Shown piece by piece: positions 25,889-35,252 of a stretch of 64,000 nt of DNA. Origin of the DNA: Seonamhaeicola aphaedonensis (GTDB lineage Bacteria; Bacteroidota; Bacteroidia; Flavobacteriales; Flavobacteriaceae); assembly GCF_003386195.1 (NCBI RefSeq), contig NZ_QRDX01000001.1:558001-622000 (forward strand), written 5' to 3'. The notes under the pieces are model-generated. The model did not search any database, was not told the origin of the DNA, and was given only the letters and a program-made list of their open reading frames with translations. Both the position numbers and the translations under genes were made by a program. Each line of letters starts with the position of its first letter. Within the stretch, counting starts at the first letter, position 1.

Positions 25889-27679
25889 TTATTCATGATA
25901 ATAATTATAAACTTTTTCAGCTCTAGAATTTCCTATAACCGCTTCCAATTCATCTAATTTGGCATTGGCAACTCGTTTAGCCGATTTAAAATGTTTCAAT
26001 AGCTCCACAACCGTTCTTTCTCCAATGCCTGGTATGGTCTCCAATTCTGTATTTAGCGCACTTTTACTACGTTTATTCCTGTGATGTTCTATCCCAAAAC
26101 GATGTGCCTCATTACGTAATTGCTGAATGATTTTTAAGGTTTCGCTTTTCTTATCTAAATATAAGGGAATTGGATCATTTGGATAGTATAATTCTTCTAA
26201 ACGTTTTGCAATACCTACAATAGCTACTTTACCACGTAAACCTAATAGGTCTAAGCTTTTTAGCGCCGATGATAATTGGCCTTTACCACCATCAATTATT
26301 ATGAGCTGTGGTAATGGCTGGTCTTCATCTAATAAACGTTTATAACGCCTTAAAACCACTTCTTCCATAGATGCAAAATCATCGGGACCTTCTACCGTTT
26401 TGATATTAAAATGGCGGTAATCTTTTTTACTTGGCTTGCCATTTTTAAAAACAACACAAGCCGCTACTGGATTTGTTCCTTGAATGTTTGAATTATCAAA
26501 ACATTCAATATGTCTTGGTTCTTCATTCAGTCTTAAATCGGCTTTCATTTGTGCCATGATACGGTTAGCATGTCTATCTGGATCTACAATCTTGTCTTGC
26601 TTAAAACGCTCCATTCTGTAATACTTCGCATTACGAAGTGACAAATCCAAAATATGCTTTTTATCACCTAGTTTAGGAATGGTTACCTTAATATGGCCTC
26701 CTAAATCAACCTTAAAAGGCACATAAACTTCTTTAGATTTAGAATGAAACCTTTGCCTTATTTCGGTAATTGCTAATTCTAGTAATTCTTTATCGGTTTC
26801 ATCCAATTTCTTTTTAATTTCTAGGGTATGCGACCTAATGATTGCCCCATATGATAATTGTAAAAAATTTACATAACCGTAGGTTTCATCGCTCATAATA
26901 GAAAACACGTCTACATTACTGATTTTGGGATTTACAATAGTTGACCGCGCTTGGTAGTTTTCTAAAACTTCAATTTTCTCCTTAATTTTTTGTGCTTCTT
27001 CAAACATCATGTCCTGAGCATATTGGTTCATTTGCTTTTTAAACTGATGTAAAGAGTCCTTAAAATTTCCTTTTAAAATTTGACGAATGGCCTTAATATT
27101 TTCATTGTAGGCCGCTTCTGTTTCTTTGCCTTCACAAGCACCTTTACAATTTCCTAGATGATACTCTAAACAAACTTTGTATTTACCTGCATCAATTTTT
27201 GATTTGGTTAAATCATAATTACAAGTTCGTAATGGATACAACCCTTTTATTAAGTCTAGCAAGGTATGTAACGTTTTTCCACTGGTATATGGACCAAAAT
27301 ACTCACCACCTCCTTTAAAAATGCGTCTGGTAGAAAACACTCTAGGAAAACGTTCATTTTTTACACAAATCCACGGATAGGATTTATCATCTTTCAACAT
27401 CACATTATAACGTGGTTGATGTTTTTTAATAAGATTGTTTTCTAGCAGCAAAGCATCGGTTTCGGTTTCAACCACAATGTGTTTTATTCTAGCTATCTTC
27501 TTTACTAGTACTCTGGTTTTACCGTTATCATGCGTTTTTGTAAAATAAGAATTAACCCTTTTTTTTAAGTTTTTGGCTTTACCAACATAAATAATGGCTC
27601 CTTCTTTATCAAAGTATTGATAAACTCCAGGTTGGTTGGGTAAGGTTTTTAACTGTATCTCTAAAGTAGGTACATCCAT
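25889..27679 (-). CDS. uvrC: Excinuclease ABC subunit C
   Basis: The dual-incision nuclease of nucleotide excision repair, acting with UvrA and UvrB. Order of domains: GIY-YIG nuclease at the N-terminus (GVYQYFDKEGAIIYVGKAKNLKKRV), a cysteine-bearing linker (CNYDLTK, CLEYHLGNCKGACEG), the UVR motif that binds UvrB (about 205-240), the RNase H-like endonuclease domain with HIECFDNSNIQGTNPVA and IIDGGKGQL, and a C-terminal helix-hairpin-helix pair (TIPGIGERTVVELLKHF). The length of 596 is normal. The gene is divergent from the rimB-like gene, with about 100 bp between. Confidence 0.97.
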   Translation of the reverse strand: MDVPTLEIQLKTLPNQPGVYQYFDKEGAIIYVGKAKNLKKRVNSYFTKTHDNGKTRVLVKKIARIKHIVVETETDALLLENNLIKKHQPRYNVMLKDDKSYPWICVKNERFPRVFSTRRIFKGGGEYFGPYTSGKTLHTLLDLIKGLYPLRTCNYDLTKSKIDAGKYKVCLEYHLGNCKGACEGKETEAAYNENIKAIRQILKGNFKDSLHQFKKQMNQYAQDMMFEEAQKIKEKIEVLENYQARSTIVNPKISNVDVFSIMSDETYGYVNFLQLSYGAIIRSHTLEIKKKLDETDKELLELAITEIRQRFHSKSKEVYVPFKVDLGGHIKVTIPKLGDKKHILDLSLRNAKYYRMERFKQDKIVDPDRHANRIMAQMKADLRLNEEPRHIECFDNSNIQGTNPVAACVVFKNGKPSKKDYRHFNIKTVEGPDDFASMEEVVLRRYKRLLDEDQPLPQLIIIDGGKGQLSSALKSLDLLGLRGKVAIVGIAKRLEELYYPNDPIPLYLDKKSETLKIIQQLRNEAHRFGIEHHRNKRSKSALNTELETIPGIGERTVVELLKHFKSAKRVANAKLDELEAVIGNSRAEKVYNYYHE

Positions 27680-27780
27680 TATCTCAAAGGTAATTATTAA
27701 ATATCTTATGATTATTTTTTGGTTAACTAAATATTTGTATTTACTAATTTACTACATTACGCCACTTTCTAAAAAAACTA

Positions 27781-28206
27781 ATGAGCAAAACAATTATTGG
27801 TAGAATAGATAAGGTAGATTTTCCAAAATTAGAACTCTACAATATTGATGTTAAAATAGATACAGGAGCTTATACTTCTGCAATACACTGTTCTGAAATT
27901 ATTGAAATTGATAAAACATTACTTTGTATTTTCAATAGTAACGTACATCAAAACTTTGGCAAAACAGAGATGATTTTTGATTCATATTCCTTAACCAATG
28001 TTAAAAGCAGCAACGGCTATAAGGTAAACAGATACAAAGTAAAATCAGAAGTTATATTTTTTGGAAAAACGTATAAGATTAACTTAACTTTAAGCACTAG
28101 AGACGACATGAAATTTCCAGTGTTAATTGGCAGGCAATTTTTAAGCAAAAAGTTTATAGTTGACGTAGATTTAGAAAACGTTTCGTATTACAAAAAAACA
28201 CCATGA
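27781..28206 (+). CDS. Retropepsin-like aspartic protease, RimK-associated (PF05618 type)
   Basis: A 141-residue cytoplasmic protein with the fold of the family formerly called ATP-dependent zinc proteases. The single aspartic-protease-like motif is [10 protein letters not shown] (Asp27-Thr-Gly), and a second conserved part is [10 protein letters not shown] near residues 104-113, as in retroviral proteases. It overlaps the rimK start by 4 bp (ATGA), a strong sign of translational coupling. In other bacteria the same pairing (RimB with RimK) is linked to trimming or editing glutamate tails on ribosomal protein S6. The role here is inferred from that. Confidence 0.85.
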   Translation: MSKTIIGRIDKVDFPKLELYNIDVKIDTGAYTSAIHCSEIIEIDKTLLCIFNSNVHQNFGKTEMIFDSYSLTNVKSSNGYKVNRYKVKSEVIFFGKTYKINLTLSTRDDMKFPVLIGRQFLSKKFIVDVDLENVSYYKKTP

Positions 28207-29078
28207 ACATAGTTATTCTTTCAAGAAACGAACACCTTTATTCTACCGGAAGACTTATTGAAGAAGGCGAAAATAGAGGGCATCAAGTTGAAGTCATTGA
28301 TCCCCTAAAATGCGACCTTATTATTGAAAAGGAAAAACCCACCATTTATTACAAAGACCGCTATTTAGATTATGTTGATGCTATTATTCCAAGAATAGGA
28401 ACATCAGTTACGTTTTTTGGTTGTGCCGTAGTACGCCAATTTGAAATGATGAATGTGTTTACTTCGGTTACTTCTGATGCCATTATAAGATCAAGAGATA
28501 AATTACGTAGTTTCCAACGTTTGTCTAAAGCTGGTATTGGTATGCCAAAAACAGTCTTCACTAACTACTCCCGTGATATTGTAAAAGTATTAGACCATGT
28601 TGGAGGCGCTCCTGTAATTATTAAACTATTGGAAGGTACTCAAGGTTTAGGTGTGGTTTTAGCCGAAACTAAAAATGCCGCCGAATCTGTTCTGGAGGCT
28701 TTTAATGGCTTACAAGCAAGAGCACTGGTGCAAGAATATATTGCCGAAGCTAAAGGTGCCGATTTAAGAGCTTTAGTAGTTGACGGACATGTGGTTGGTG
28801 CTATGAAACGTCAAGGAAAAGAAGGTGAATTTCGCTCTAACCTACATAGAGGTGGCAGCGCAGAAATCATTAAACTTAATGAGGCTGAAATAAAGGTAGC
28901 CATGAATGCTGCAAGAGCATTAAAACTACCGGTTTGTGGTGTAGATATGTTGCAATCTGCCAGAGGGCCTTTACTTTTGGAAGTAAATTCAACACCTGGT
29001 TTAGAGGGCATAGAAAAGGCTACGGGAAGAAATATAGCTAGAAGCATTATAACTTATATTGAAAGAAACAGACGCTAA
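28203..29078 (+). CDS. rimK: RimK-type ATP-grasp ligase
   Basis: ATP-grasp enzyme that in other bacteria adds glutamate residues to the C-terminus of ribosomal protein S6. The N-terminal domain (about 1-95) starts [27 protein letters not shown]; the ATP-grasp part contains [15 protein letters not shown] (phosphate loop), [18 protein letters not shown], and the metal/phosphate site [12 protein letters not shown]. Length 291 is near the E. coli protein (300). It follows the retropepsin-like gene with a 4-bp overlap and is followed 16 bp later by an aspartoacylase-like gene. Whether S6 is the target here cannot be told; the S6 gene is outside the window. Confidence 0.93.
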   Translation: MNIVILSRNEHLYSTGRLIEEGENRGHQVEVIDPLKCDLIIEKEKPTIYYKDRYLDYVDAIIPRIGTSVTFFGCAVVRQFEMMNVFTSVTSDAIIRSRDKLRSFQRLSKAGIGMPKTVFTNYSRDIVKVLDHVGGAPVIIKLLEGTQGLGVVLAETKNAAESVLEAFNGLQARALVQEYIAEAKGADLRALVVDGHVVGAMKRQGKEGEFRSNLHRGGSAEIIKLNEAEIKVAMNAARALKLPVCGVDMLQSARGPLLLEVNSTPGLEGIEKATGRNIARSIITYIERNRR

Positions 29079-29094
29079 TTATTTTAAAACCAAT

Positions 29095-30072
29095 ATGGGT
29101 ACTGAAAAACAAGTCTTAACTATTCTTAAAGAAACTATTGCTCCCGGAGAAAGTAAAGAAGTAAACTTTGATGTAGCCAACCTTCATACCTCAACTTCTG
29201 TAAATGTACCTGTAATTATTGAGCGTTCTAAAAAGCCAGGCCCAACAGTTTTATTTACTGCCGGTATTCATGGTGATGAAGTTAATGGTGTAGAAATTGT
29301 AAGACAGCTCATTGCTAAGGGTATCAATAAACCTAAACGGGGCACCATTATTTGTATACCTGTTATCAATATTTTTGGATTCATTAATTTGAGAAGAGAA
29401 TTTCCTGATGGCAGGGATTTAAACCGTGTGTTCCCTGGTAGCCTAAAGGGTTCTTTAGCCAGTAGAGTAGCTTATAAATTAGTAAATGAAGTGATTCCTC
29501 ACGTAGATTACATCATTGATTTCCACACCGGTGGCTCAGGGCGTTTTAATGCTCCTCAAATACGTATTATTGATGGTGATATTGAACTCAAACAACTGGC
29601 TAAAATTTTTGGCGCTCCATTTGTTCTTTATTCCAAAAACCTGAATAAATCGTTTAGAAACACCTGCTATAAACTTAATAAACCTCTCATACTTTTTGAA
29701 GGTGGTAAGTCTTTTCATATTGATAATACAGTAACAAATTCTGGAGTAAACGGCTCTAAACGGATACTAAAGCATTTGGATATGCTTAATCCAAAGTTTA
29801 AAGCTTCTATACCACAAAAAGAATGCGTTTTTATTAAAGACAGCAAATGGGTACGAGCTAAATTATCTGGGATGTTTAAAGCACAGATTAAAATAAACTC
29901 AAAAGTTCAAAAAGGGGATTTATTAGGGAACATTACAGACCCTTATGGCAAACTCAATTACTTTGTAAAGGCCCAAAATTCTGGTTTTATCATTAATGTA
30001 AACGAATCACCCATTGTATATCAAGGCGATGCACTTTTTCATATAAGCACCAAACTAAATGACAAAAGCTGA
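29095..30072 (+). CDS. Succinylglutamate desuccinylase/aspartoacylase family protein
   Basis: A zinc-dependent M14-like amidohydrolase of the AstE/AspA family. Zinc and catalytic motifs: GIHGDEVNG (His and Glu ligands), REFPDGRDLNRVFPG, and DYIIDFHTGGSGRF (third ligand His). The C-terminal part (about 225-325) is beta-rich and resembles the biotinyl-lipoyl-like domain seen in this group. The start is placed at the Met at 29095 (MGTEKQVL); the twelve upstream codons back to 29059 overlap the rimK end and are not conserved-looking. It overlaps the next gene by 14 bp. With rimK and a protease it forms a set that could add and remove acidic amino acids. Confidence 0.87.
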   Translation: MGTEKQVLTILKETIAPGESKEVNFDVANLHTSTSVNVPVIIERSKKPGPTVLFTAGIHGDEVNGVEIVRQLIAKGINKPKRGTIICIPVINIFGFINLRREFPDGRDLNRVFPGSLKGSLASRVAYKLVNEVIPHVDYIIDFHTGGSGRFNAPQIRIIDGDIELKQLAKIFGAPFVLYSKNLNKSFRNTCYKLNKPLILFEGGKSFHIDNTVTNSGVNGSKRILKHLDMLNPKFKASIPQKECVFIKDSKWVRAKLSGMFKAQIKINSKVQKGDLLGNITDPYGKLNYFVKAQNSGFIINVNESPIVYQGDALFHISTKLNDKS

Positions 30073-30622
30073 ACTACGTAAAAAATATAAGGCTTTACGC
30101 AATAATTTATCATTAAATGATGTAGATGAAAGGAGTATGCTTATTGCAAATCAGCTCTTAAAACTTCCCATTTGGGATTATTCTTTTTATCATATTTTCT
30201 TATCTATAGAAGAACAAAAAGAAGTAAATACAGAATATATTTTAAGTATCCTGTCTGGAAAAGACAAAAATATAGTGGTTTCTAAAAGTGATTTTGAAAA
30301 TAGGCAAATGACACACTTTTTATTAACAGACAATACTAAAATTAAAAAGAATCATTATAACATTCCAGAGCCTATTGATGGAATTGAGATTTCAAACCAA
30401 AACATAGACGCGGTGTTTATACCTCTTTTGGCTTTCGATAAACGAGGTAACCGTGTTGGTTATGGCAAAGGTTTTTATGATTTATTTTTGGCTAACTGCA
30501 AACCTAAAACTATTAAAATAGGATTATCCTTTTTTGATGCCGAAGAAGTAATAACCGATATTTTTGAAGGCGATATTAAACTCAATTATTGTGTGACACC
30601 AAAGCAAGTCCACACATTTTAG
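30059..30622 (+). CDS. 5-formyltetrahydrofolate cyclo-ligase
   Basis: Converts 5-formyl-THF to 5,10-methenyl-THF using ATP, returning a storage or inhibitory folate to the one-carbon pool. Features: the basic N-terminus KAELRKKYKALRNNL, the central IPLLAFDKRGNRVGYGKGFYD motif (ATP/folate-binding glycine-rich loop), and an end with LSFFDAEEVI. The 187-residue length is normal. It overlaps the aspartoacylase-like gene by 14 bp, the last gene of the four-gene run, and its stop TAG overlaps the stop TAA of the convergent lspA. Housekeeping function; likely in the operon only for co-expression. Confidence 0.93.
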   Translation: MTKAELRKKYKALRNNLSLNDVDERSMLIANQLLKLPIWDYSFYHIFLSIEEQKEVNTEYILSILSGKDKNIVVSKSDFENRQMTHFLLTDNTKIKKNHYNIPEPIDGIEISNQNIDAVFIPLLAFDKRGNRVGYGKGFYDLFLANCKPKTIKIGLSFFDAEEVITDIFEGDIKLNYCVTPKQVHTF

Positions 30623-31251
30623 GCTTCTATATCTTTCTTTGAAAACGCCCTTTTATTAAACACAATGAGCATTATAAAACCCGTGCTTATGGCAACGTCG
30701 GCTATATTAAAAATGGGTTCAAAAAAATTAAATCGTTTGCCTCCGTAAAAGGGAACCCAATTAGGTAAATCTATTTCAATTAATGGAAAGTATAGCATAT
30801 CTACTACCTTACCATGTAGTAAACTATCATAACCACCAGTACCTGGCATAAAAACAGCCATTTGCCCATAGCTATCGCTAAAAAGAATTCCATAAAAAAC
30901 AGAATCTATAATATTACCAAGAGCACCAGCAAAAATAAAGGCAATGGCTAAAATAAGTACTTTTGGTTTATGCTTTTTAGTAACATCATAAAGCCAATAA
31001 CCAATTCCGCAAATGGCTACCATTCTAAAAACTGTTAAACATACTTTGGCAGTTCTTTCATTCATAAAAGGAATAAAATCACTAATTTTTGTACCCCATG
31101 CCATCCCGTCATTTTCAATAAAGAAAATTTTAAACCAACTAAAAACCTCAACGGTTTCCTGAAGTTCAAAATGCGTTTTAATGTATATTTTGCTTATTTG
31201 GTCAATTAGCAAAATAACAATAATTAGTATGATAGATTTTTTTAATGACAT
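30619..31251 (-). CDS. lspA: Lipoprotein signal peptidase
   Basis: Inner-membrane aspartic peptidase that removes the signal peptide of prolipoproteins after lipidation. Four membrane helices, and the two catalytic Asp motifs: GALGNIIDSVFYG and FNIADVAISTGFIMLIV. At 210 residues it is about 50 longer than the E. coli protein, mostly from the segment between the two aspartates (GILFSDSYGQMAVFMPGTGG to YGGKRFNFFEP), a feature common in Bacteroidota. It follows the dksA-like gene in the same direction, but a terminator at 31319-31354 lies between. Many lipoproteins in this window would be its substrates. Confidence 0.94.
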   Translation of the reverse strand: MSLKKSIILIIVILLIDQISKIYIKTHFELQETVEVFSWFKIFFIENDGMAWGTKISDFIPFMNERTAKVCLTVFRMVAICGIGYWLYDVTKKHKPKVLILAIAFIFAGALGNIIDSVFYGILFSDSYGQMAVFMPGTGGYDSLLHGKVVDMLYFPLIEIDLPNWVPFYGGKRFNFFEPIFNIADVAISTGFIMLIVFNKRAFSKKDIEA

Positions 31252-31318
31252 GACTTAATATACTACCTTAAAAATGTTCCTAACCTCAATAACCATTCAA
31301 ACCAGAATTTTAAGGCAC

Positions 31319-31354
31319 AAAAAAAGCGTCTTTCATTAAAAAATGATGACGCTT
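31319..31354 (-). terminator. Intrinsic terminator after the DksA-like gene
   Basis: AAGCGTC at 31324-31330 pairs with GACGCTT at 31348-31354, with an inner TCAT/ATGA stem. The A-run at 31319-31325 gives the minus-strand T-tract. lspA would then need partial read-through or its own promoter in about 65 bp. Confidence 0.75.
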
Positions 31355-31391
31355 CTGTATTATTCATGAGCCCTCTTTTCAAAGAGATTAA

Positions 31392-31772
31392 CTATTTCTG
31401 CATGTTTTTGGCTTCAATACTTAAGGTAGCATGAGGCACTAATTCTAAACGCTTTTTATTAATTAACTTACCAGTAACTCTGCAAATACCATAAGTTTTG
31501 TTTTCTATTCTAATTAAAGCATTCTTAAGATCGCGAATAAATTTTTCTTGACGGATAGCTAACTGAGAATTAGACTCTTTACTCATTACTTCACTACCCT
31601 CGTCAAACGCTTTAAAGGTAGGCGATGTATCATCTGTACCGTTATTATGATCATTCATATAGGCACTTTTTATGAGTTCTAAATCATGTTGCGCCTTGTC
31701 AATTTTTTCTTGAATCAACTTTTTAAATTCTGCTAACTCTGCATCTGAATATCTTGCACTTGTTGCTCCCAT
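31392..31772 (-). CDS. TraR/DksA-like transcription factor without zinc cysteines
   Basis: A 126-residue DksA/TraR-family protein: coiled-coil N-terminal half with LAEFKKLIQEKIDKAQHDLELIKSAYM, then the C-terminal segment TYGICRVTGKLINKKRLELVPHATLSIEAK. In DksA the tip binds the RNA polymerase secondary channel and a four-cysteine zinc finger holds the fold; here only one cysteine (GIC) is left, so no zinc finger can form. The start is the Met at 31772 (MGATSARYSDAEL); the longer frame to 31823 runs inside ileS. It lies 4 bp after the ileS stop. Likely an RNA polymerase-binding regulator, by family. Confidence 0.87.
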   Translation of the reverse strand: MGATSARYSDAELAEFKKLIQEKIDKAQHDLELIKSAYMNDHNNGTDDTSPTFKAFDEGSEVMSKESNSQLAIRQEKFIRDLKNALIRIENKTYGICRVTGKLINKKRLELVPHATLSIEAKNMQK

Positions 31773-31776
31773 AGTT

Positions 31777-34700
31777 TTAATGTTTTTGGATAAACAACTT
31801 CGTATTAATATCATCAAAAGCAATATCTATACCGTTGTCTAAATTCTCAATTATTTCAAGTCCTTCTGCTAACGTTTCCGTTTTAATATATGCCATATTT
31901 GAATCTATAGCATTTACTATATTCTCGTCTTTTTGAAGTTTAACATCAATTCTGTCTGTAACTTCAAACCCTGAATCCTTACGTAAATTTTGAATACGGT
32001 TGATAAGTTCTCTCGCAATTCCTTCACTTCGCAAATCCTCAGAAATGGTAACATCTAGGGCGACTGTTAATGTACCTTCATTGGCAACTAACCAGCCTTC
32101 TATGTCTTGCGATGTAATTTCGACATCTGCAAGCCCTAAAGTAATATTTTTTCCGTTAATGTCAACCTCAATTTCACCAGTTTGTTCAATTTTTTTAATA
32201 TCCTCTACATTAAACTGTCTAACGGCATTAGCGATGAGCTTCATATCTTTTCCAAATCTTGGACCCAATGCCTTAAAATTAGGTTTTATTTGTTTTACTA
32301 AAATATCTGAGGCATCTTCTATAAGCTCAACTTCCTTAACGTTTACTTCGTGCTTTATCAAATCAGACACCGCTAAAATCTCTTCCTTTTGTTGTTTCCC
32401 ATCAATAGGAATCATTATTTTTTGAAGCGGTTGACGCACCTTTATCTTTTCCTTTGCTCTTAACGATAATACTAAAGATGATATGGTTTGTGCACTTTCC
32501 ATTTTACGTTCTAAAGCCTTATCTACATAACTTTCATCATAAACCGGAAAGTTAGCCAAATGCACACTTTCAAAAGGTTCTTTTTTAGTAACCGAATTTA
32601 AATCTTGATATAGTTTATCCATGTAAAATGGTGCAATTGGCGCCCCCAATTTCGCAATGTTAACCATACAAGTGTATAAGGTTTGGTATGCCGAAATTTT
32701 ATCGGCTTGATAATCACCTTTCCAAAAACGCCTTCTACTTAAGCGTACAAACCAGTTACTCAAATAATCTTGTGTAAAATCTGATATAGATCTAGCTGCT
32801 TTTGTAGGTTCGTAATCGGCATAATAGTCATCTACTTTCTTAATAAGCGTGTGTAATTCTGAAAGTATCCAACGGTCTAACTCAGGCCTCTCTTCTAATG
32901 GTATATCGGTTTCAGCATAACTAAATTTATCTAAATTAGTATATAGACTAAAGAAAGAGTATGTATTATAAAGTGTTCCAAAGAATTTTCGTTTTACTTC
33001 CTCAACGCCTTCTATATCGAATTTCAGGTTATCCCAAGGGTTAGCATTAGAGATCATATACCAGCGAGTAGCATCGGCTCCATAATTCCCTAAAGTTTCA
33101 AATGGGTCAACAGCATTTCCTAAGCGTTTAGACATTTTTTGTCCGCTCTTATCAAGAACTAATCCATTAGATACCACGTTTTTGTAAGCTACAGAGTCAA
33201 AAACCATAGTACCAATAGCATGCAAAGTGTAGAACCACCCACGGGTTTGATCAACCCCTTCTGCTATAAAATTGGCTGGATATGTTGTACCCTCGTCAAT
33301 TAAATCTGAATTTTCAAATGGATAGTGCCATTGTGCATAGGGCATAGAGCCAGAATCGAACCAAACATCAATTAAATCACTCTCACGTTTCATTGGTTTT
33401 CCTGACGGTGACACTAAAGTAATTTGATCTACAATATTTTTATGCAAATCAATTTTGGCATAATTTTCATCACTCATGTTGCCAACCTGAAAGTCCACAA
33501 AAATATCAGCTTTTAAAACACCTGCTTTTATGGCTTTTTGCATTTCAGCTTTTAATTCTTCAACAGAACCAATACATAATGCTTCTTTACCATCTTCAGT
33601 TCTCCAAATTGGCAATGGAATACCCCAATAACGGGAACGTGATAAGTTCCAATCGTTAGCATTGGCCAACCAGTTTCCAAAGCGTCCTGTTCCTGTAGCT
33701 TTTGGTTTCCAGTTTATAGTTTCATTTAGTTCAAACATTCTGTCTTTAACATCTGTAACTTTTATAAACCAAGAATCTAGTGGGTAGTAAAGTATGGGTT
33801 TATCGGTACGCCAACAGTTTGGGTAACTGTGTTTATATTTTTCAACCTTAAAGGCTTTATTTTCTTCTTTTAGTTTGATAGCAATTTCAACATCCACAGA
33901 ACGTTCCGGAGCCTCATTTTCCTCATAGTATTCGTTTTTCACATACTTACCTGCTAACTCCTTCATTTCAGGACGGAAACGCCCTTGTAAATCGACTAAC
34001 GGCACTAGGTTACCATTTTCATCTTTTACCAACATAGGTGGTACTTCGGGAATCGCTTGTTTAGCAACCAAGGCATCATCAGCTCCAAACGTAGGTGCTG
34101 TATGCACAATACCCGTACCGTCTTCAGTAGTAACGAAATCACCCGAAATAACTCTAAAAGCATTTTCAGGATTGTCGTTTGGCAAGGTATATGGTAATAA
34201 TTGCTCGTATTTAATACCGACTAAATCGGAGCCTTTACATTCTGAAATTATGCGATACGGTATTTTTTTATCAGAAGATTTAAATGAAGTTATTTCATCT
34301 GCACTATCAACTTGATAAAACTTACCCACAAATTGTTTAGCTACTAATGGTTTTCCCAAAATTACTTTTACAGACTCATAAGTGTACTGGTTAAATGTTT
34401 CAACCAACACATAATCTATTTTGGGACCTACAGTAAGCGCCGTATTACTTGGCAGTGTCCAAGGTGTGGTGGTCCATGCTAGAAAATGAATGTCGCCTTC
34501 ATTTTGTAAAAAGTTTGGTAACGAATCTGTATTTGCTTTAAACTGGGCAACAACTGTAGTGTCTGTAACATCTTGATACGTGCCTGGTTGATTTAACTCG
34601 TGTGAACTTAAACCCGTTCCTGCCTTAGGAGAATATGGCTGAATGGTGTAACCCTTGTAAAGCAAATCTTTGTTATAGATTTGTTTTAAAAGCCACCAAA

Positions 34701-35181
34701 CGCTTTCCATATATTTGGGTTCGTAGGTGATATAAGGATCATCCATATCAACCCAATAACCCATTTTTTCAGTTAAGTTGTTCCAAACCCCAGTGTAACG
34801 CATCACCGCTTTTCTACAAGCCTTGTTATAATCTTCAACTGAAATACTTTTGCCAATATCTTCTTTGGTAATACCCAACTCTTTTTCAACACCAAGCTCA
34901 ATGGGCAACCCATGTGTATCCCAGCCTGCTTTACGTTTAACTTGATAGCCTTTTTGAGTTTTATAACGACAAAAAATATCTTTAATAGCACGAGCCATAA
35001 CATGATGAATACCCGGTAATCCATTAGCAGATGGAGGCCCTTCAAAAAACACAAAAGATTCTTGCCCCTCTCTGGAGGTTATACTCTTTTCAAATATGTT
35101 ATTTTCTTGCCAATAGTTTAGAATTTCTTCGGCCACCTTTGGTAAGTCAAGTCCTTTATATTCAGGAAATTTGCTACTCAT
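31777..35181 (-). CDS. ileS: Isoleucyl-tRNA synthetase
   Basis: Charges tRNA-Ile with isoleucine. Class I synthetase of 1134 residues, the long type. The ATP-site signature HIGH reads GIHH (residues 57-60, in PPSANGLPGIHHVMARAIKD), while KMSKR is canonical in DKSGQKMSKRLGNAVDPF. The editing domain (CP1) lies about 190-420 with TTPWTLPSNTALTVGP and GDFVTTEDGTGIVHTAPTFGADD. The anticodon-binding and C-terminal domains follow. radA is upstream (71 bp) and the DksA-like gene is 4 bp downstream. The start is supported by the PEYKGLDLPKVAEEIL N-terminus. Similarity to eukaryotic-like type II IleRS is my reading of the motif and length. Confidence 0.97.
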   Translation of the reverse strand: MSSKFPEYKGLDLPKVAEEILNYWQENNIFEKSITSREGQESFVFFEGPPSANGLPGIHHVMARAIKDIFCRYKTQKGYQVKRKAGWDTHGLPIELGVEKELGITKEDIGKSISVEDYNKACRKAVMRYTGVWNNLTEKMGYWVDMDDPYITYEPKYMESVWWLLKQIYNKDLLYKGYTIQPYSPKAGTGLSSHELNQPGTYQDVTDTTVVAQFKANTDSLPNFLQNEGDIHFLAWTTTPWTLPSNTALTVGPKIDYVLVETFNQYTYESVKVILGKPLVAKQFVGKFYQVDSADEITSFKSSDKKIPYRIISECKGSDLVGIKYEQLLPYTLPNDNPENAFRVISGDFVTTEDGTGIVHTAPTFGADDALVAKQAIPEVPPMLVKDENGNLVPLVDLQGRFRPEMKELAGKYVKNEYYEENEAPERSVDVEIAIKLKEENKAFKVEKYKHSYPNCWRTDKPILYYPLDSWFIKVTDVKDRMFELNETINWKPKATGTGRFGNWLANANDWNLSRSRYWGIPLPIWRTEDGKEALCIGSVEELKAEMQKAIKAGVLKADIFVDFQVGNMSDENYAKIDLHKNIVDQITLVSPSGKPMKRESDLIDVWFDSGSMPYAQWHYPFENSDLIDEGTTYPANFIAEGVDQTRGWFYTLHAIGTMVFDSVAYKNVVSNGLVLDKSGQKMSKRLGNAVDPFETLGNYGADATRWYMISNANPWDNLKFDIEGVEEVKRKFFGTLYNTYSFFSLYTNLDKFSYAETDIPLEERPELDRWILSELHTLIKKVDDYYADYEPTKAARSISDFTQDYLSNWFVRLSRRRFWKGDYQADKISAYQTLYTCMVNIAKLGAPIAPFYMDKLYQDLNSVTKKEPFESVHLANFPVYDESYVDKALERKMESAQTISSLVLSLRAKEKIKVRQPLQKIMIPIDGKQQKEEILAVSDLIKHEVNVKEVELIEDASDILVKQIKPNFKALGPRFGKDMKLIANAVRQFNVEDIKKIEQTGEIEVDINGKNITLGLADVEITSQDIEGWLVANEGTLTVALDVTISEDLRSEGIARELINRIQNLRKDSGFEVTDRIDVKLQKDENIVNAIDSNMAYIKTETLAEGLEIIENLDNGIDIAFDDINTKLFIQKH

Positions 35182-35252
35182 TTACGCTTAAATCTTATAA
35201 GGGTGCGAATTTAAGGAATTTTGAGAAAAACGAAGTACTGATTTACACTATT

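Noticed and set aside
27677-27692. TACCTTTG just before uvrC as a promoter giving a leaderless mRNA
   Set aside because: The box ends only 5 bp before the ATG and has no -33 element, so it may be chance; the divergent gap gives no better candidate.
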